Under the pieces are notes generated by a model, which saw only the letters and a program-made list of their open reading frames with translations, was not told the origin of the DNA and did no database searches. Below, one piece after another: positions 10,257 through 21,236 of a DNA stretch of 41,708 nt. The DNA comes from Rhodosporidiobolus odoratus (Eukaryota; Basidiomycota; Microbotryomycetes; Sporidiobolales; Sporidiobolaceae), in contig JAOANU010000036.1 in NCBI GenBank assembly GCA_034387635.1, positions 1 to 41,708 on the forward strand, given 5' to 3'. The translations under genes were made by a program, and so were the position numbers. Within the stretch, counting starts at the first letter, position 1; each line of letters opens with the position of its first letter.

Positions 10257-12502
10257 TCACGCAGCGACTGTGCCCATATCAACCCTCAACTCCCTCGTCA
10301 ACTCCAGAGTCTCCAGCACAACGATCTGCAGACTCCACCACTCGACCGCCACGCCCCGTTCGACGACCTCTTCGATCCTATCCTGGAGGAGAGAATCGTC
10401 GCGCAGGGTTGTGTCCGTGGTGCAGAGGGACAGTTTGCGGAATTGCGGACGAGGACCTCCTGAAGGAGGTAGAGGAGGGTGCCGCCAGGAGAGGCGACGT
10501 TTGCGGGGTGAGGAGGAGGAGTGGAAACGGCTTTTAGAGGGGGATGAGGAGGGGAGAGGGAGGTTGCGAGTGGGACGAGGTGGCGTAGAGGGAGGTGATG
10601 GGCGTGTAGGGAGGGAGGGAAGTACCTTGTCTGACTCGGAGGAAGGAGTGCGAGCGAGCCTGGACGGGGTGGAATCCGAAGCGTGGTCGGCGATTCCCGT
10701 CGCGCCTGCTTCAGGGTCCTCCTTTGTAGACGCAGCCAGTTTCTTACCCTCGAAGTCGCTATCGTCCTGCGTCTCATCGTCGGACCGGATGTGCGGCGAT
10801 TCCTCTTCCTCATCTGTATCCTCGTCTTCCTCTTCCTCCTCGTCCTCATCTCCCTCTTGCTCCTCTTCCTCGGACTCGTCCTCCTCGATACTTTCCTTCT
10901 CATCAAGCGCCTCTTCAACCCTGTCGATCCACCACTTCAACTCTGCATGCTCGATTTCTCCTCTAGAACCGATGCTGAGTTCTTCCAAATCAGGTGGCAG
11001 GACAAACCCAGCACGGGATGGGGAAGATTCGAAGATGTGGGGGGAGAAGAGTTTGAGAATCTTGACCTGCGAGGGGCGAGTAGTCAAGAGTCAGTAACCT
11101 AGAGGAAGGGGTGAATGAGGAAGACAAGGTGAGCGAGCACCTTTTTCAGTTGCCTCAGGAGACCCCAGTAAGGCTCCGCGGGGAGGGAAGAAGACCCGAG
11201 ACGGCGGAGCATGGGAGGTGCAGTAGCCGGTACAGGATTGATCAATCGGTCTTCCCAGCGGAACGTTTCGAGTTGAGGTGCAACAACCGAGAGAAGGTTG
11301 AACAGCGTGCTCGAAGCGCCGATGAAAAAGGTTGAAGAGAGAGTGAGCGAGGTAAGCGAGGTAAGGGATGGAAAGAGGAGTGAAAGGAGAGTGAGAGGGG
11401 TGAGGGCGAGACTGTGCAAGCTGAGCGATTCGAGGTAGTGCATGCCGCATTCGGCGAAGGCTTCAGCACAAACATCCCTCATCTTTGGTTCGGCGAGGAG
11501 AGAAGGTAGCTCGTCCAGAAGGCGAGTCATGCCCGGTATGACAGTCTCGGAGGGCTCGCGCAAGGGCGTAAGGTAGCGAGATGAGGGCGCGAGGATAAGA
11601 TGCCTCAGTTTCGGGAGGGTGTGTAGACTAAAGAGGCTTTCGGTGGAGGGGGAGTGGACGCCATCGACAGGGGAGTACTCGAAGAGTTCGAGACTGGGAA
11701 GGAGAGCTCGAAGCTCGGGGGAAAGGGAGACCAGGGTCGCGTCGCCGAACCCACGAAGGCGAAGGGCTTTGAGCTGATTTCCGCATTCGCCAAGGAGGTC
11801 GAGAAGGTCTCGCTTGCTCTCCGGCAGCGCGTCCATACCGAACGCTAGGACTAGAGCGGACAAGTCATCGACTATGCTAGCCTCCTTGTCCCGCTCCGCC
11901 CCCGACGAGGTGTCCTTCATCTCGAGCAGGATCTCTTCGACTTTTCCCCCAACATGGCCTTCTCTAAACGCATCCGTGAGCGCTCTCATCTGCCTCCTTG
12001 TACGTATGATGACGACACGCGCAAGCTCCTGCCTCGCCGTAGCGAACCAGCGAGAGTGCACGAGTGAAAGGCGAAGAAAGGCGGTCCAGGCGAGTGAGAG
12101 TGGGTCGCGGTTGGTCGAGGTGGCGGGAAGCGGTGGGCGAGCATGACAGAGAATGAGTTCTAGTAGCTCGTTTGGGAGGCGTACGGCGGCAGGAGGGATG
12201 TAGGGCGAATTTGACGTTGACGCGACGGCGCTGAGAGCGAACGAGGGATCCAGGCGGACGTCGTTCTCCTCGCTGAAGGTTCCTCCACCCTGCACACCTT
12301 GCCTATTCCTCTCTAGAGACTGTCCCAGTGAGCGATCTGGCTCGGCAATGGTGGAATGTAGCGATCCAGTGAGGGGTGGTGGGGAAACGAGTCGGGCTCG
12401 TAAACAGCACGAGCAAGAGCAGATGGGACTGGAGATGAGCTGTAGAATCTATAGTATGAGTACATTCAGCTGCATGGATGTCAAATTGCTTACCTTGACC
12501 AT
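10257..12502 (-). CDS. F-box-like protein with leucine-rich body and acidic, disordered region
   Basis: Three exons are proposed: 12502-12494, 12439-11141 and 11066-10257, total 705 residues. The long second-exon frame has no ATG before its F-box. A 9-nt first exon (ATGGTCAAG) followed by GTAAGC...CTACAG supplies the start in phase, which decides this model. After about 60 residues comes VRLPNELLELILCHA, the core of an F-box, with the rest of its helices (LVHSRWFATARQELARVV). Leucine-rich segments follow (about residues 170-420), typical of substrate-binding repeats. The last exon adds a nearly pure Glu/Asp stretch (encoded around 10800-10905), then a basic Ser/Pro linker, and ends with another helical piece. 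F-box proteins are substrate receptors of SCF ubiquitin ligases, via Skp1. The substrate is unknown. It converges on the secreted-protein gene and is divergent from the NTF2-like gene. Confidence 0.75.
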
Positions 12503-12691
12503 CTAGTTGCAACCTCGAGATGGGGGACAAAGCGAGGAGAAGTTCAACTCTTCCCTCACACTCGACCACCTCAATTAGCATCAAACCAACAAGAGCCGAG
12601 CACAATAGACGATTCAGGTAAGCACCACATACTCATGCTGATCGCGCACACTCAGTTTCACCTTCTCTGCAGCTCTTCACATTGTCTTCAC
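12503..12691. promoter_or_regulatory. Short bidirectional promoter between F-box and NTF2-like genes
   Basis: Only 189 bases separate the two divergent start codons, so both transcripts must start from this interval or close to it. An alternative in-frame ATG for the plus gene lies at 12635, but the region between it and 12692 looks like leader with a CTGCAG acceptor-like site. No further site is assigned. Confidence 0.4.
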
Positions 12692-13988
12692 ATGCCTCAC
12701 TTCTCTCGATCTTCGACCGGACACAGCGCCATCAGCTTCTCAGCCTGCGAGTCTAAAAATCTACAACCCGTAGACACTCGAAGCACCGGCTCCAACGCTT
12801 CCGCCGGCAGCGCCTCACAACCCTCCTCACCTCGGTCAAGTCGCTTTTCCTTCTCGGCCTTGCACGAAGCCGTCTCGCACGGCTCTCACGCCTCCGGCAC
12901 CAAGCGTAATAGTCGTAGCAGCTCACCGACACCGTATCAGCTCAAAATTCCCGATGACCCGGTTCACCTCGTCGAGACGGCCATTACTCTTGTCTTGACG
13001 GTTCCTGGGCCGCCGATCGAGCAGCTTCGGACCGAGTTGATCCCTCAGCTTTACCACAAGGCGTATGAGCACAGGGTCAACTGTCGTGAACATGGCGTGG
13101 AGCAGTTGGTTGCAATGGTCAAGGGTTTCAGGGAGAGGTTCGCGGTACGCCAAGCCTTTCGTCCTGTTATTTCTACATTCGCGTCCGCTCACGGAGCCTG
13201 CTTTTTCTCTGTCAAGTCGATGCGGATACGCTTCCGCTCTCACCTCATGGATTCCGACGGAACAGCGTACGTCCAGTGGTCTCCCTTCTGGCTACCACGG
13301 TATCGCATGGCCTTCTCACAATTTCCCATTCCCCCCCATTCTCCGCATCAGGACTATGCAAGCCGCCGCCGTCGCCATCACCTACGATATCATCGCTCAC
13401 CCTTTCCCTGCACCCGGTGAACACAAACACGACGTGCACGAGATTCGAGGGTCTGCTGTTGGGGTGCACAAGATTTTCGAGGGAAAGATGGCGCAGACGG
13501 ATCTGGTAGTGTGCGTTGCCACTGCCATCTTTCCCATCTTTGGCACCCGCGTGTGCAGAAGAAAGAAACCTGACTCGTCTTTTTCCGTAGTGATACGGCA
13601 GAGTTCCAGCTTGAGCACGAGGGGCCGCAGCTCAATTGTACCGTAATGTAGCTCATTACGACACCAACAAGGACCATGGACCCCAAGATGTCACCGTCTG
13701 TAGCGAAGACAACTTGCCGTCCCTACTGAGCCGAATAACATCTTTGGCGGGCTTGCAAACGGAAACTCGACCATCGACATCGCAACTACTCCAACAGGTG
13801 GTAGCTCGGGCGGCAGCAGTAGTAGTGGCAGTGGCTCGAGCGGGTCGGGCACTGATCCCAGCGGTGGCGGAACAACTGCAGGATCGGCGAAGGCATTTTC
13901 AGCTACTTCGGGCAAATCGGGCGGCGCCGGTAGCAGCGGAAGCTCGGAGGTCCTGTCCTCGGACGACTCATCGTCAGCCTCGTCGTAG
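12692..13988 (+). CDS. NTF2/SnoaL-like domain protein with Gly/Ser-rich acidic tail
   Basis: Five exons join in phase: 12692-13144, 13217-13266, 13352-13510, 13591-13642 and 13704-13988, giving 332 residues. Residues 1-85 are a Ser-rich disordered leader. Residues about 90-240 look like a cone-shaped NTF2/SnoaL-like fold: an N-terminal helix pair (LIPQLYHKAYEHRVNCREHG), then strands such as MRIRFRSHLMDSDGTA, AVAITYDIIAHPF and HDVHEIRGSAVGVHKIFEGK, ending AQTDLVVDTAEF. The last exon encodes RRQLAVPTEPNNIFGG followed by a Gly/Ser-rich low-complexity tail ending in an acidic-serine stretch (SSDDSSSASS). Without the 61-nt last intron the frame would stop at 13649; the splice is in phase and gives a sensible continuation. 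The fold assignment is by pattern only; members include enzymes and adaptors, so no function is claimed. Confidence 0.65.
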
Positions 13989-14192
13989 CTCGCGACTTCC
14001 ACAGAGGATCTGTAACTCTGGGTGGGCTTGGTCGGCGGAAGAAGCGTCTTGCTTTGCATCATTATTGAGAAAGCAAGCTGCAACGAAGAACAGGCAGCCG
14101 AACGTCGTTCCTCTATATCCGAGGCAAAAGGCGAGTGTAGAATACAACAACATGCCTCGCATCCTTGTTCCCACAACCCTCTAGCCTAGCAC
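13989..14192. other. Intergenic region between convergent stops
   Basis: This is the short 3' region shared by the NTF2-like gene and BMT2. No coding or RNA feature is seen. Confidence 0.4.
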
Positions 14193-15883
14193 CTACTCCT
14201 CCTTCGCGGCATCTGTGTCTTCTACCACATGTCCTGCAGCGCCCTCAGCCGCAGCCGCAGCCTTGGCAGCCTTAAGCGCCTTCTTCTTAGCATTCTTACC
14301 CGCCTTCTTGGGTGCCGCCGGCTGCTGCACCTTCTCTTGCTGCTTCTGCTCCGGCTTCTTCTCCTCAGCCGCCACGGGTACCGCCTCGCCCATCTTTACA
14401 TCCTCGCCCTTCTGCTCCGCTGCCCCGTCCGCCGCTCTAGCCTCAACAGTCTCCTCAATCGCGCCCTCCGGCTTGACCACGATAACAAAGTTGTTCCTCC
14501 CCACTCCAGTCCGAACCTCCTCCCTCTTCCACTCCTTCCCATCCGGTCCTTCTTCACTCCTCTGCACTAACCAGTAGGTAAGTTTAGCCGAATCGTGTTG
14601 TTTCGCGACGGACCAACCGGTGGAAGTGAGGATTGATCGGAGGTGGTCGTGGGAGAGGTAGCGGGAGTTGGTCAGACATGGGAGGGGTAGGACTAGGTAG
14701 AGGTAGCCAGTGGGGCGGAGGTATGAGTGGGCGTGGAGGAGCATTTGACCTATGTAGAGACGGACGGGGGGATCAGCACTAGCGAAGAAGGGAGGCGCAG
14801 CAGGACACGTACCCCGGTTACTCAGGCTTCCTTCGTAGTTCATCACCAAGCTGAGCGCGACGACATCATACTTCTCTTCCTCCTGCTCGGGCTTAGGGAA
14901 GTCGAAGAAGTTGCACTTCTGAACATGCGGAGCTTGAGGGTTGAGGTCGATGGAGGTGGTAGCGATCCAGGGGAAGTCGGTGTCTATCAGAGACACGGCA
15001 TCAGTACGTTCGCACGTTCAGGGCGGACGGAGATGAGGAGGACGCACAGGCAGTGCCAGCAATGGCGCCGACGTCGAGGAGTCGAAGCTATTGAACGTGA
15101 GATAGGGGATTAGCACAGTCCCAGAACTGCAAGGAGCAAACTCGAGCCGTGACGTACCTTTCTCCTCTCCTTCTTTGCCGGCCAAACCTTCGTCCCGTCC
15201 TCGAGAATTGTCGGCACGACCGGCTCTGCCGGCTTCACCTCGTCCTCGAGGCCAATCTTGAGATCCCTGATCTGCTTGATGAGCCACTTTGAGGTCTCTC
15301 CGCCGCGAGCCTAGCGTATGCAACGAAGAACAGGCGATAAAGAAAAAGGTCAGTTCCGGCCACGAGGCATATCAACGCCAGCGCGTCAGCAGAGGCAAGC
15401 TGGGGGTAGTTATAGCATTGCTCACCTTGTCCCCGCCGTGCTTACTGGCCTCCTGGTACCCTTCCAACCCACCCAACTCCTCCCTCTCCATCTCGAGCTT
15501 TTTCCTCTCCTCCGGATCTGTCAACCCGGGGCTCTTCAACTGTTTCTCAATCGCATGAAAGCGCCTGATAAGCTGCGTCTGCTGCTGTCGGTTCTTGGGA
15601 ATCGAAGGGTCCTCAGCGGGTGCGTCGGGGGCGGGAGAGAGAAGGGCAGATTTTGCGGTGGGATGGGCCGATGATTTGGCTTTCTTGCTGACGGCGTTCT
15701 TCTTCAGCAAGAAGGCTGGCTTTTTGCTACCACGGCTGGCTCTTCGGTCGGCGGCGCCTGATGAAAGGATTCAGGGTGATGCGGAGTAGATTAGAGGAAG
15801 CAGGCGAGGAGAGCAGGTCAGCGGCGACGGGTTTGTGGTGTTGAGTAGATTCGCAGCGTACCTTTGTTGTTCGTGTGAGGCAT
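14193..15883 (-). CDS. BMT2: 25S rRNA adenine-N(1) methyltransferase Bmt2
   Basis: The gene starts at ATG 15883 (MPHTNNKG, then a GTACGC intron) and ends at 14193-14195. The N-terminus is a basic Lys/Ser-rich region (SKKPAFLLKKNAVSKKAKSS), apt for nucleolar targeting. A helical segment follows, with RRFHAIEKQLKSPGLTDPEE and then GLEGYQEASKHGGD. The catalytic Rossmann domain shows RKLRLLDVGAIAGTAC (SAM loop), then TTSIDLNPQAPHVQKCNFFD and EEKYDVVALSLVMNYEGSLS, followed by an RGQMLLHAH helix and YLYLVLPLPCLTNSRYLS. These are the hallmark motifs of yeast Bmt2, which makes m1A in helix 65 of 25S rRNA. The last 90 residues are an Ala/Lys/Glu-rich low-complexity tail, longer than in yeast. It is divergent from SRP101 and shares a 236-nt promoter interval with it. 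The family assignment is confident; the modified position is by homology. Confidence 0.9.
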
Positions 15884-16119
15884 TCTCTTGAGCTGTGCGT
15901 CGGTAGGAGAGCTGGAAACTTGGTTCGAAGGCGTTGAAGAAAGTCGAGAGAACCTTGACAGAAGTCGACGACGGGCTCGGGCGACGGTGAAAGCGGCGAA
16001 GGGGCTACTAGGGACGTCTGGTATGTCAGGCCGCTTGTTTCCGGCTCGATCGAAAGGAAGAAGCGCGTTGTACAAGTCGAAACGATTCTCATCAGTTGTT
16101 TCTTTTCTTGATCGTAATA
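15884..16119. promoter_or_regulatory. Bidirectional promoter interval between BMT2 and SRP101
   Basis: The 236 bases between the two divergent ATGs must hold the promoters of a ribosome-maturation gene and a secretion gene. No TATA-like box stands out on either strand. Confidence 0.4.
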
Positions 16120-18957
16120 ATGCTCGACCATTTCTCAATCTTGTAAGCTGCGACTGCTTGCATCGTCATAAGCGCGTCTACTAATTCTTGCCCATGCAGA
16201 ACACAAGGCGGCCTTGTGCTGTGGTCACGCTCCTTCACTCCTTCCCCATCTCCCTTCGACTCGCTCATCCGAGAAGCTTTGATCGAACAACGCACGACTG
16301 ACACATCGACAACTGCCTCAACACCAGCGACCGCCCCCACCGCGTCGAATGAGACTGTCTCGAGGTGGGACAAAGACGCCCACTCGTTGCTCTGGCTCTT
16401 GCAAAACGACCTCGACCTCATCTTTTGCTGCGCCTACCAGCGTATCCTCTCGCTCCCGTACGTCGCAGACCTTCTCATCGCCGTCCGACGGGCATTCCTC
16501 AAGGCATACGGTGAAACGATCAAGGCTCTCGTCGAAAGTGCGAGTCGCGGACGGGATGTACTTGCGGTCGGAGCTGGCAAGGGTGTGTATGCCCTGTTCG
16601 GTGAAGCTGGATGGCAAGGAGTATGGGAAGGCTGGGAGCAGACGTTCAACAGGATCTTAAGGGAGTTTGAGAGTGAGGCGGCGAAGGTACGTTTCTTCTC
16701 TTGTGTCGCGCAGCTGTACACCTGTGCTCATGCCCTCGTTCCCTGCACAGAACAGCAAGACGAAGCGAGTAGTATCTTCTTCGTCTGCAGTCCCTGCATC
16801 GCCATCGGCAGCATCCGAAGCTACTAGTCCGTTCCGTCCCCATACGTCGCTTCGCTTTCTGTTGACCCGTTCGTACCATTCATTGCTATCCTCCTTACAG
16901 TGCCTGCACTAGAAGCCCCGTCCGAAGCTCCGCTCGACGCACAAACCATCGCTCGGAATGTCGCTGCCCTCAAGGCACGCCAAAAAGCCTTGCAGCGGTC
17001 AGGCGGGAAGGGGAAGGGAGGGCGGGCAGGCGGGGAGAGCGAGGCTGGATCTGAGTACGTCATCATCATACCCCTACTCTCTCCTAACTCTTTTCAGGCT
17101 GAGCCGTGCGGCACCTACAGGCCCGACGCGACTCCGACCAAGCCTCGAAAGAAAGCGACTAAATGGGCCGACTCAAACTACTCTGAAACAGACCTTGCCG
17201 CTTACGACTACTCCTCCGATGCACCTTCTCCTTTGCGAGGCTCGACGCCCGCCCCACGAATCGAGGAAGAGGTGGATACCAAGGCATTGGTTTCTTCCGA
17301 TGCGCTCGGGGTGAGGGACGAGAAGAGCGGCTTTTACGAGGTTGCCGAATTTGCCACATCGGGTGCTCGCTCATTGTCGGCGGAATACGGGAATGAGAAC
17401 AGTGAAGATGATGAAAAAGAAGAGTCGGCATCAGCGTCATCCGGTCTTCTCGGTTCATTCTTCTCCCGCCTCTCCCTTTCTTCCTCCTCTTCCACCTCAG
17501 CTTCTTCAACACTCTCCTCTACCGATCTTGCCCCTTCCCTCAAAGCCATGCAGCAACACCTCATGTCCAAGAACGTCGCGCGCGAAATCGCAGAACAAGT
17601 CGTCACCGCCGTCGGTCAATCTCTCGAAGGGAAACCGGCACCGAAGGGAGGATGGTTCTCGACCCGTAGTGGGGCGGGACGGCGAGCGGTCCGAGAGGCA
17701 TTGGAGGAGGCGTTGGTCAGGATTCTGACTCCCAAGACTAGCACAGACCTGCTCCTTGACATCCAGCGGAAACGGTCATCCTCGAGTAAAGGAGCCACAG
17801 ACCCATACTCTCTCACCTTTGTCGGCGTCAACGGAGTTGGGAAATCAACCAATTTGAGCAAAGTGGCCTTCTGGCTGTTGCAGAACCGGCTCAGGGTCCT
17901 TATTGCCGCGTGCGATACTTTCAGGTCGGGCGCGGTAGAGCAATTGAGGGTTCATGTGAGGAATCTGGGCAAGTTGGATGGGGAGATGGGTGGTGCCTCT
18001 GGAGGAAGGGTTGAGTTGTATGAGAGGGGGTATGGGAAGGATGCGGCGGGAATCGCCAAGGATGCGATTGCGTATGGTGCGTCTCACTCTTCCTCTTGTT
18101 TTCCCTGACCCTATCCGACCATGGGCTAAGCTGACGCCTCCAATCCTCGTTTCGCCTCCCCTAATCGCCTCGCATTCCCCTCATCACCCTCGCAGCTAAG
18201 CAAAACGACTTCGACGTCGTTCTCATCGATACCGCCGGACGCATGCAGGACAATGAGCCACTCATGAGGGCATTAGCTAAGGTGCGCAGTCGATCTCCTC
18301 TCTCTGTACATGCTTGCTCCGCTGACTTTGCCTCACATCTTGCATTCTTTGGTCTCGCTTTTCTTCACTCGCCAATCGCCCTCTGCCATCCACCCGTACA
18401 CCCTGATATTTTCGCAATCGATTGTAGCTCATTGCCGTGAACCAACCCGACAAAATCATCTTTGTCGGTGAAGCCCTAGTCGGCAACGAAGCCGTCGATC
18501 AACTTACCAAGTTCAACCGTTCTTTGCGCGATTTTTCCGGGTCGGCGGGCGCAAAGGGAGGAAAGATAGGCGGCGGTGGAGGAGGGGAGGCTCGAGGAAT
18601 CGATGGCATGATTCTTACCAAGTTTGATACGATTGATGACAAGGTGCGTCTCTGCCTCCACCAACTTGTTTCTTGCCACTTCCATACTGCGTTCTTGTAC
18701 TGATCATCGTCTCGCGCGTGACCTTTCACTCCTTCCCGCCACCACTTTCCCATCTCTCGCTTTCTTCCTTTGCTCTTCCCTCCATTCTCGAACACGTCCG
18801 TTGCGTTCGACTCGGTTACCGCATATAGGTCGGCGCCGCCCTCTCCATGACCTACACGACCGGACAACCCATCTTCTTCGTCGGTACTGGGCAGACGTAC
18901 AGCGATTTGAGGACGTTGAGGGTGGGACATATTGTTGGGGCGTTGATGCAGGAGTAA
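16120..18957 (+). CDS. SRP101: Signal recognition particle receptor subunit alpha
   Basis: ATG 16120 opens MLDHFSIL, interrupted by a GTAAGC intron (16143-16199), then [11 protein letters not shown]: the conserved start of the SRX (longin-like) domain that binds the beta subunit. The X domain continues through [20 protein letters not shown] charged, Ser-rich linker follows. The NG domain has a helical N part ([18 protein letters not shown]) and a GTPase part with G1 [34 protein letters not shown]3 [20 protein letters not shown]4 TKFDTIDDK and G5 [14 protein letters not shown]. It ends LMQE. Introns interrupt the G domain four times, each in phase. The protein docks ribosome-SRP complexes at the endoplasmic reticulum membrane and is essential for co-translational secretion in many fungi. 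A small Gly-rich insertion (encoded near 18560-18595) sits before G4. All GTPase motifs are intact. Confidence 0.95.
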
Positions 18958-19633
18958 GCGGGTCTGCACCGAGATTCAAGGGGGTGAGGGGGTGAGGGGT
19001 TGAGTTGTACGTGAGGTCAGGCAGCGAGTGGAGGGGGCGGGAGGTATGCGGAGCAAGAGGAGGGGGGCGCGACGAATCGCATCTTTAGCTCTAGCTCGCT
19101 GCGCCTCAGTGGTCAAGTATGTACCCCAGTCCTGCGTGACATGGCTGCTGCGCTCGCATCCGTATCCGCTTCGCAACAACGGAAAAAAGCCTGACCTAGC
19201 GCTGCTTGCTACAGCCGAGCGGCGCCTGTAAGGAGGTTGAAGACTCGAGTCCACCGCGGCTCGGCTGGGCGACGCTTCTACCCCGCCTCATCAAATCTCG
19301 TGTTTGCAGCCCGGTCGTAACGCCTGGGTATGCGGTCAAAGCTGCGTCTGAAGAAGGGTGATGCATTTTGCGTAGGATTACAGCCAGTAGTTGCGGTGTA
19401 TGGCTATGGCGGGGATGTGGCGACGAAGAGCATATGTACAGACCTGCTGATGTGTGTAGAGAGCCACTATCAGTGATCCTGTACCCTGCGGAATGCAGAC
19501 GCAGAAACAGATGGCTGAAGAACGTACCTTTCCTCAACCGGATCTTCCTTTCCGGGACTCTACTCTCCTCCCGCTTTCCGCCCCTGCCGTCCCTCTCAGG
19601 CTTTGAAAGACTCCCATGAGGTTCAACTTCGCC
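18958..19633. other. Region without a supported gene between SRP101 and COA6
   Basis: This 676-base stretch follows the SRP101 stop and precedes the end of COA6. On the minus strand, GT-AG pairs flank a 44-nt piece at 19448-19491 that would read GTGSLIVALYTHQQ, but no start codon or family could be attached. The open frames on both strands are short and basic. I see no tRNA. It may carry long 3' untranslated sequence or a small unrecognised gene. Confidence 0.35.
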
Positions 19634-20233
19634 TCAAGACGATTTGGCCCCGACCCCTCCCATCTCAGCCACCTGTTCCGCTGCTCGCTTTTCCATCAGG
19701 TCTTGCCGGATTTGCAGGACGCGACGCTTGTTGAAGTAGTCGACCTGGGGGGAAGCGGAGCAGACGAAGATGGGCAGAGGGAATGGCGGCAGCAGGAATA
19801 TGGGACAAGCGAGTCAGCGCCCGGAAGAAAAGGAGATTGGTGCTGAGAGAACCGATGGAACGGCGCCACGGCCATCTAATGGAAGACTCCTACGGCATGT
19901 GCACTCTCTCTGAGCGACGCTGTCTTGCTCTGCTCCGCCTCACCTGCCTACCGCTGTATCTCGACGAGGGGTAACGGGAAGAAAACGGTGCCACAGATTG
20001 CGAAAACTCACCCAACTCGCCGCACACTTTCCTTGATACAACCCATCCTCCTGCTTGCATCTGCCGTCTTCTTGTCCTGGTACTTGTACGCCGTTCTTAT
20101 CGAGGCAAGCGAAGTAGGCGTCCCTTGAAGACCAACATTGCGAGCGGGCGGAGCGATCCGGAGCGGCGGAAGTAGAGTCGATGGTGGACGCGTCGGTGCT
20201 CGAGGTAGAGGCGGAAGAGGAGAACCAGCCCAT
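19634..20233 (-). CDS. COA6: Cytochrome c oxidase assembly factor 6
   Basis: Two exons, 20233-20012 and 19744-19634, are separated by a 267-nt intron (GTGAGT...CCAG), long for this genome. The product is 110 residues. MGWFSSS and a Ser/Thr leader precede a twin-cysteine core: CWSSRDAYFAC (C-x9-C), a loop with the residues GVQVPGQE, and CKQEDGLYQGKC (C-x10-C). ASWVDYFNKRRVLQIRQDL follows across the splice, a near match to the family's ASWVKYF-KRR block. Coa6 is a soluble mitochondrial intermembrane-space protein that helps deliver copper to the CuA site of Cox2, with Sco proteins. Import would use the Mia40 disulfide relay. All four cysteines are present. The start at 20233 is the only ATG giving the short Ser-rich leader; an upstream in-frame ATG would add about 25 residues. 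Confidence 0.92.
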
Positions 20234-20494
20234 ATTTGCTGTTGAACGAGGTGAGGGGGACGAGGACAAGTTCCGAGATCGCAAGTTGGAAGTGACCGAT
20301 TCACACACACAGCGATCAGTGCTGCTTATTGTCTTCGCAGCGATCTATAGCGCATCTACAGAACTTACTCGCAAGTCACGGCCTTGTCCATCACCCTGCT
20401 CGCCTTTCCGCCTCGACCTTCCTCTCGAACCTCGCGCTCAGTTCCGCTGCACGGCCAGGGTATCTCGAGCAATCTCGCCAGTCGAAAGGGATGA

Positions 20495-21236
20495 GCTACG
20501 CTGAAGTGGGAGCCTTCTGCGTCCGCGGAGTCGAGACGTCTCCTGCGCCGAACACGGTTTCTCGCTCTTCTTCTGCTCGAGGGGCCATCAGAAGCTAGTG
20601 AGGCCTCTTTCCGCCATTCGGTCACTACAGTACTGACCGCCTTGCATGCGTAGAGATCTGGTCACCTCACCGGCGGGTCTGCGGGTCGAAGAGCAACCCT
20701 TTTCAGATTCCGTTGCGCACCAAAGTAGAAGCCGACGAGGCAGTGAAGTCCGTTAACCTCCCATGTATCCTTGGTCCCAACAATGCGATCATGAGCCTCA
20801 AGCAGGGCTTCGTAGGCGAGCCGGTCCCCGACAAGTCCATTTCGGTGCGAACATTTCTGGTCGCTTCTTGAACTGCACATAGCTAAGTATGTGTAGACAG
20901 GCCGCTTTAGCTATCCTTACCGAAAGCTCCTCATCTGAATCTCGGGCTGTTGTGCCTGGCCAGCAACAAGTCTCAAACCGCGTGTGCTTGGGATCGTGGT
21001 GCCGCGATATACAAGATGGCACAAGAGCTTCGTTCGACCCTTTCGACGCCTTAGCCAATCTTGAGTCCGACATCGAGATTGACATCGAAGACTTCTATCG
21101 CAGCCATGGCGACGCTGAGTGGCTTACGCAGCTGCGTCACCAAGCCACTGTTTCTTTCGCCCTTCTCCAGCATTGCCACCCAGTCGAAGAGAAGATCCTG
21201 CTTTCCGATCACGTGTCTGGGCGCGCAAAGAGCTGA
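20495..21236 (+). CDS. Unrecognised gene, intron model tentative
   Basis: Three coding-like blocks line up. The first is open from 20495 and ends in an Arg/Leu-rich segment. A clean intron (about 20598-20654: GTGAGG, branch TACTGAC, GCGTAG) joins it in phase to a block with strong codon bias, containing KVEADEAVKSVNLP and MSLKQGFVGEPVPDKSISVR. A 41-nt candidate intron ending at 20897 then joins in phase to a block containing FDPFDALANLESDIEIDIED and ending SGRAKS at 21234-21236. I do not recognise the family, and no ATG start is evident upstream. A further coding-like stretch at 20341-20490 is in another frame. The gene is divergent from COA6 with under 300 bases between. It could be a species-specific gene or a remnant. 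Function is unknown. Confidence 0.35.

Noticed and set aside
10270..11097. 275-codon plus-strand frame rich in Ser
   Set aside because: It is antisense to the acidic last exon of the F-box gene; Glu/Asp codons read as Ser on the other strand.
13691..14176. 161-codon minus-strand frame
   Set aside because: It is the antisense shadow of the Gly/Ser tail exon of the NTF2-like gene (13704-13988).
20740..20780. GTTAACC-containing stretch reminiscent of 5S rRNA
   Set aside because: The rest of the 5S consensus is absent and the stretch lies in a codon-biased frame.
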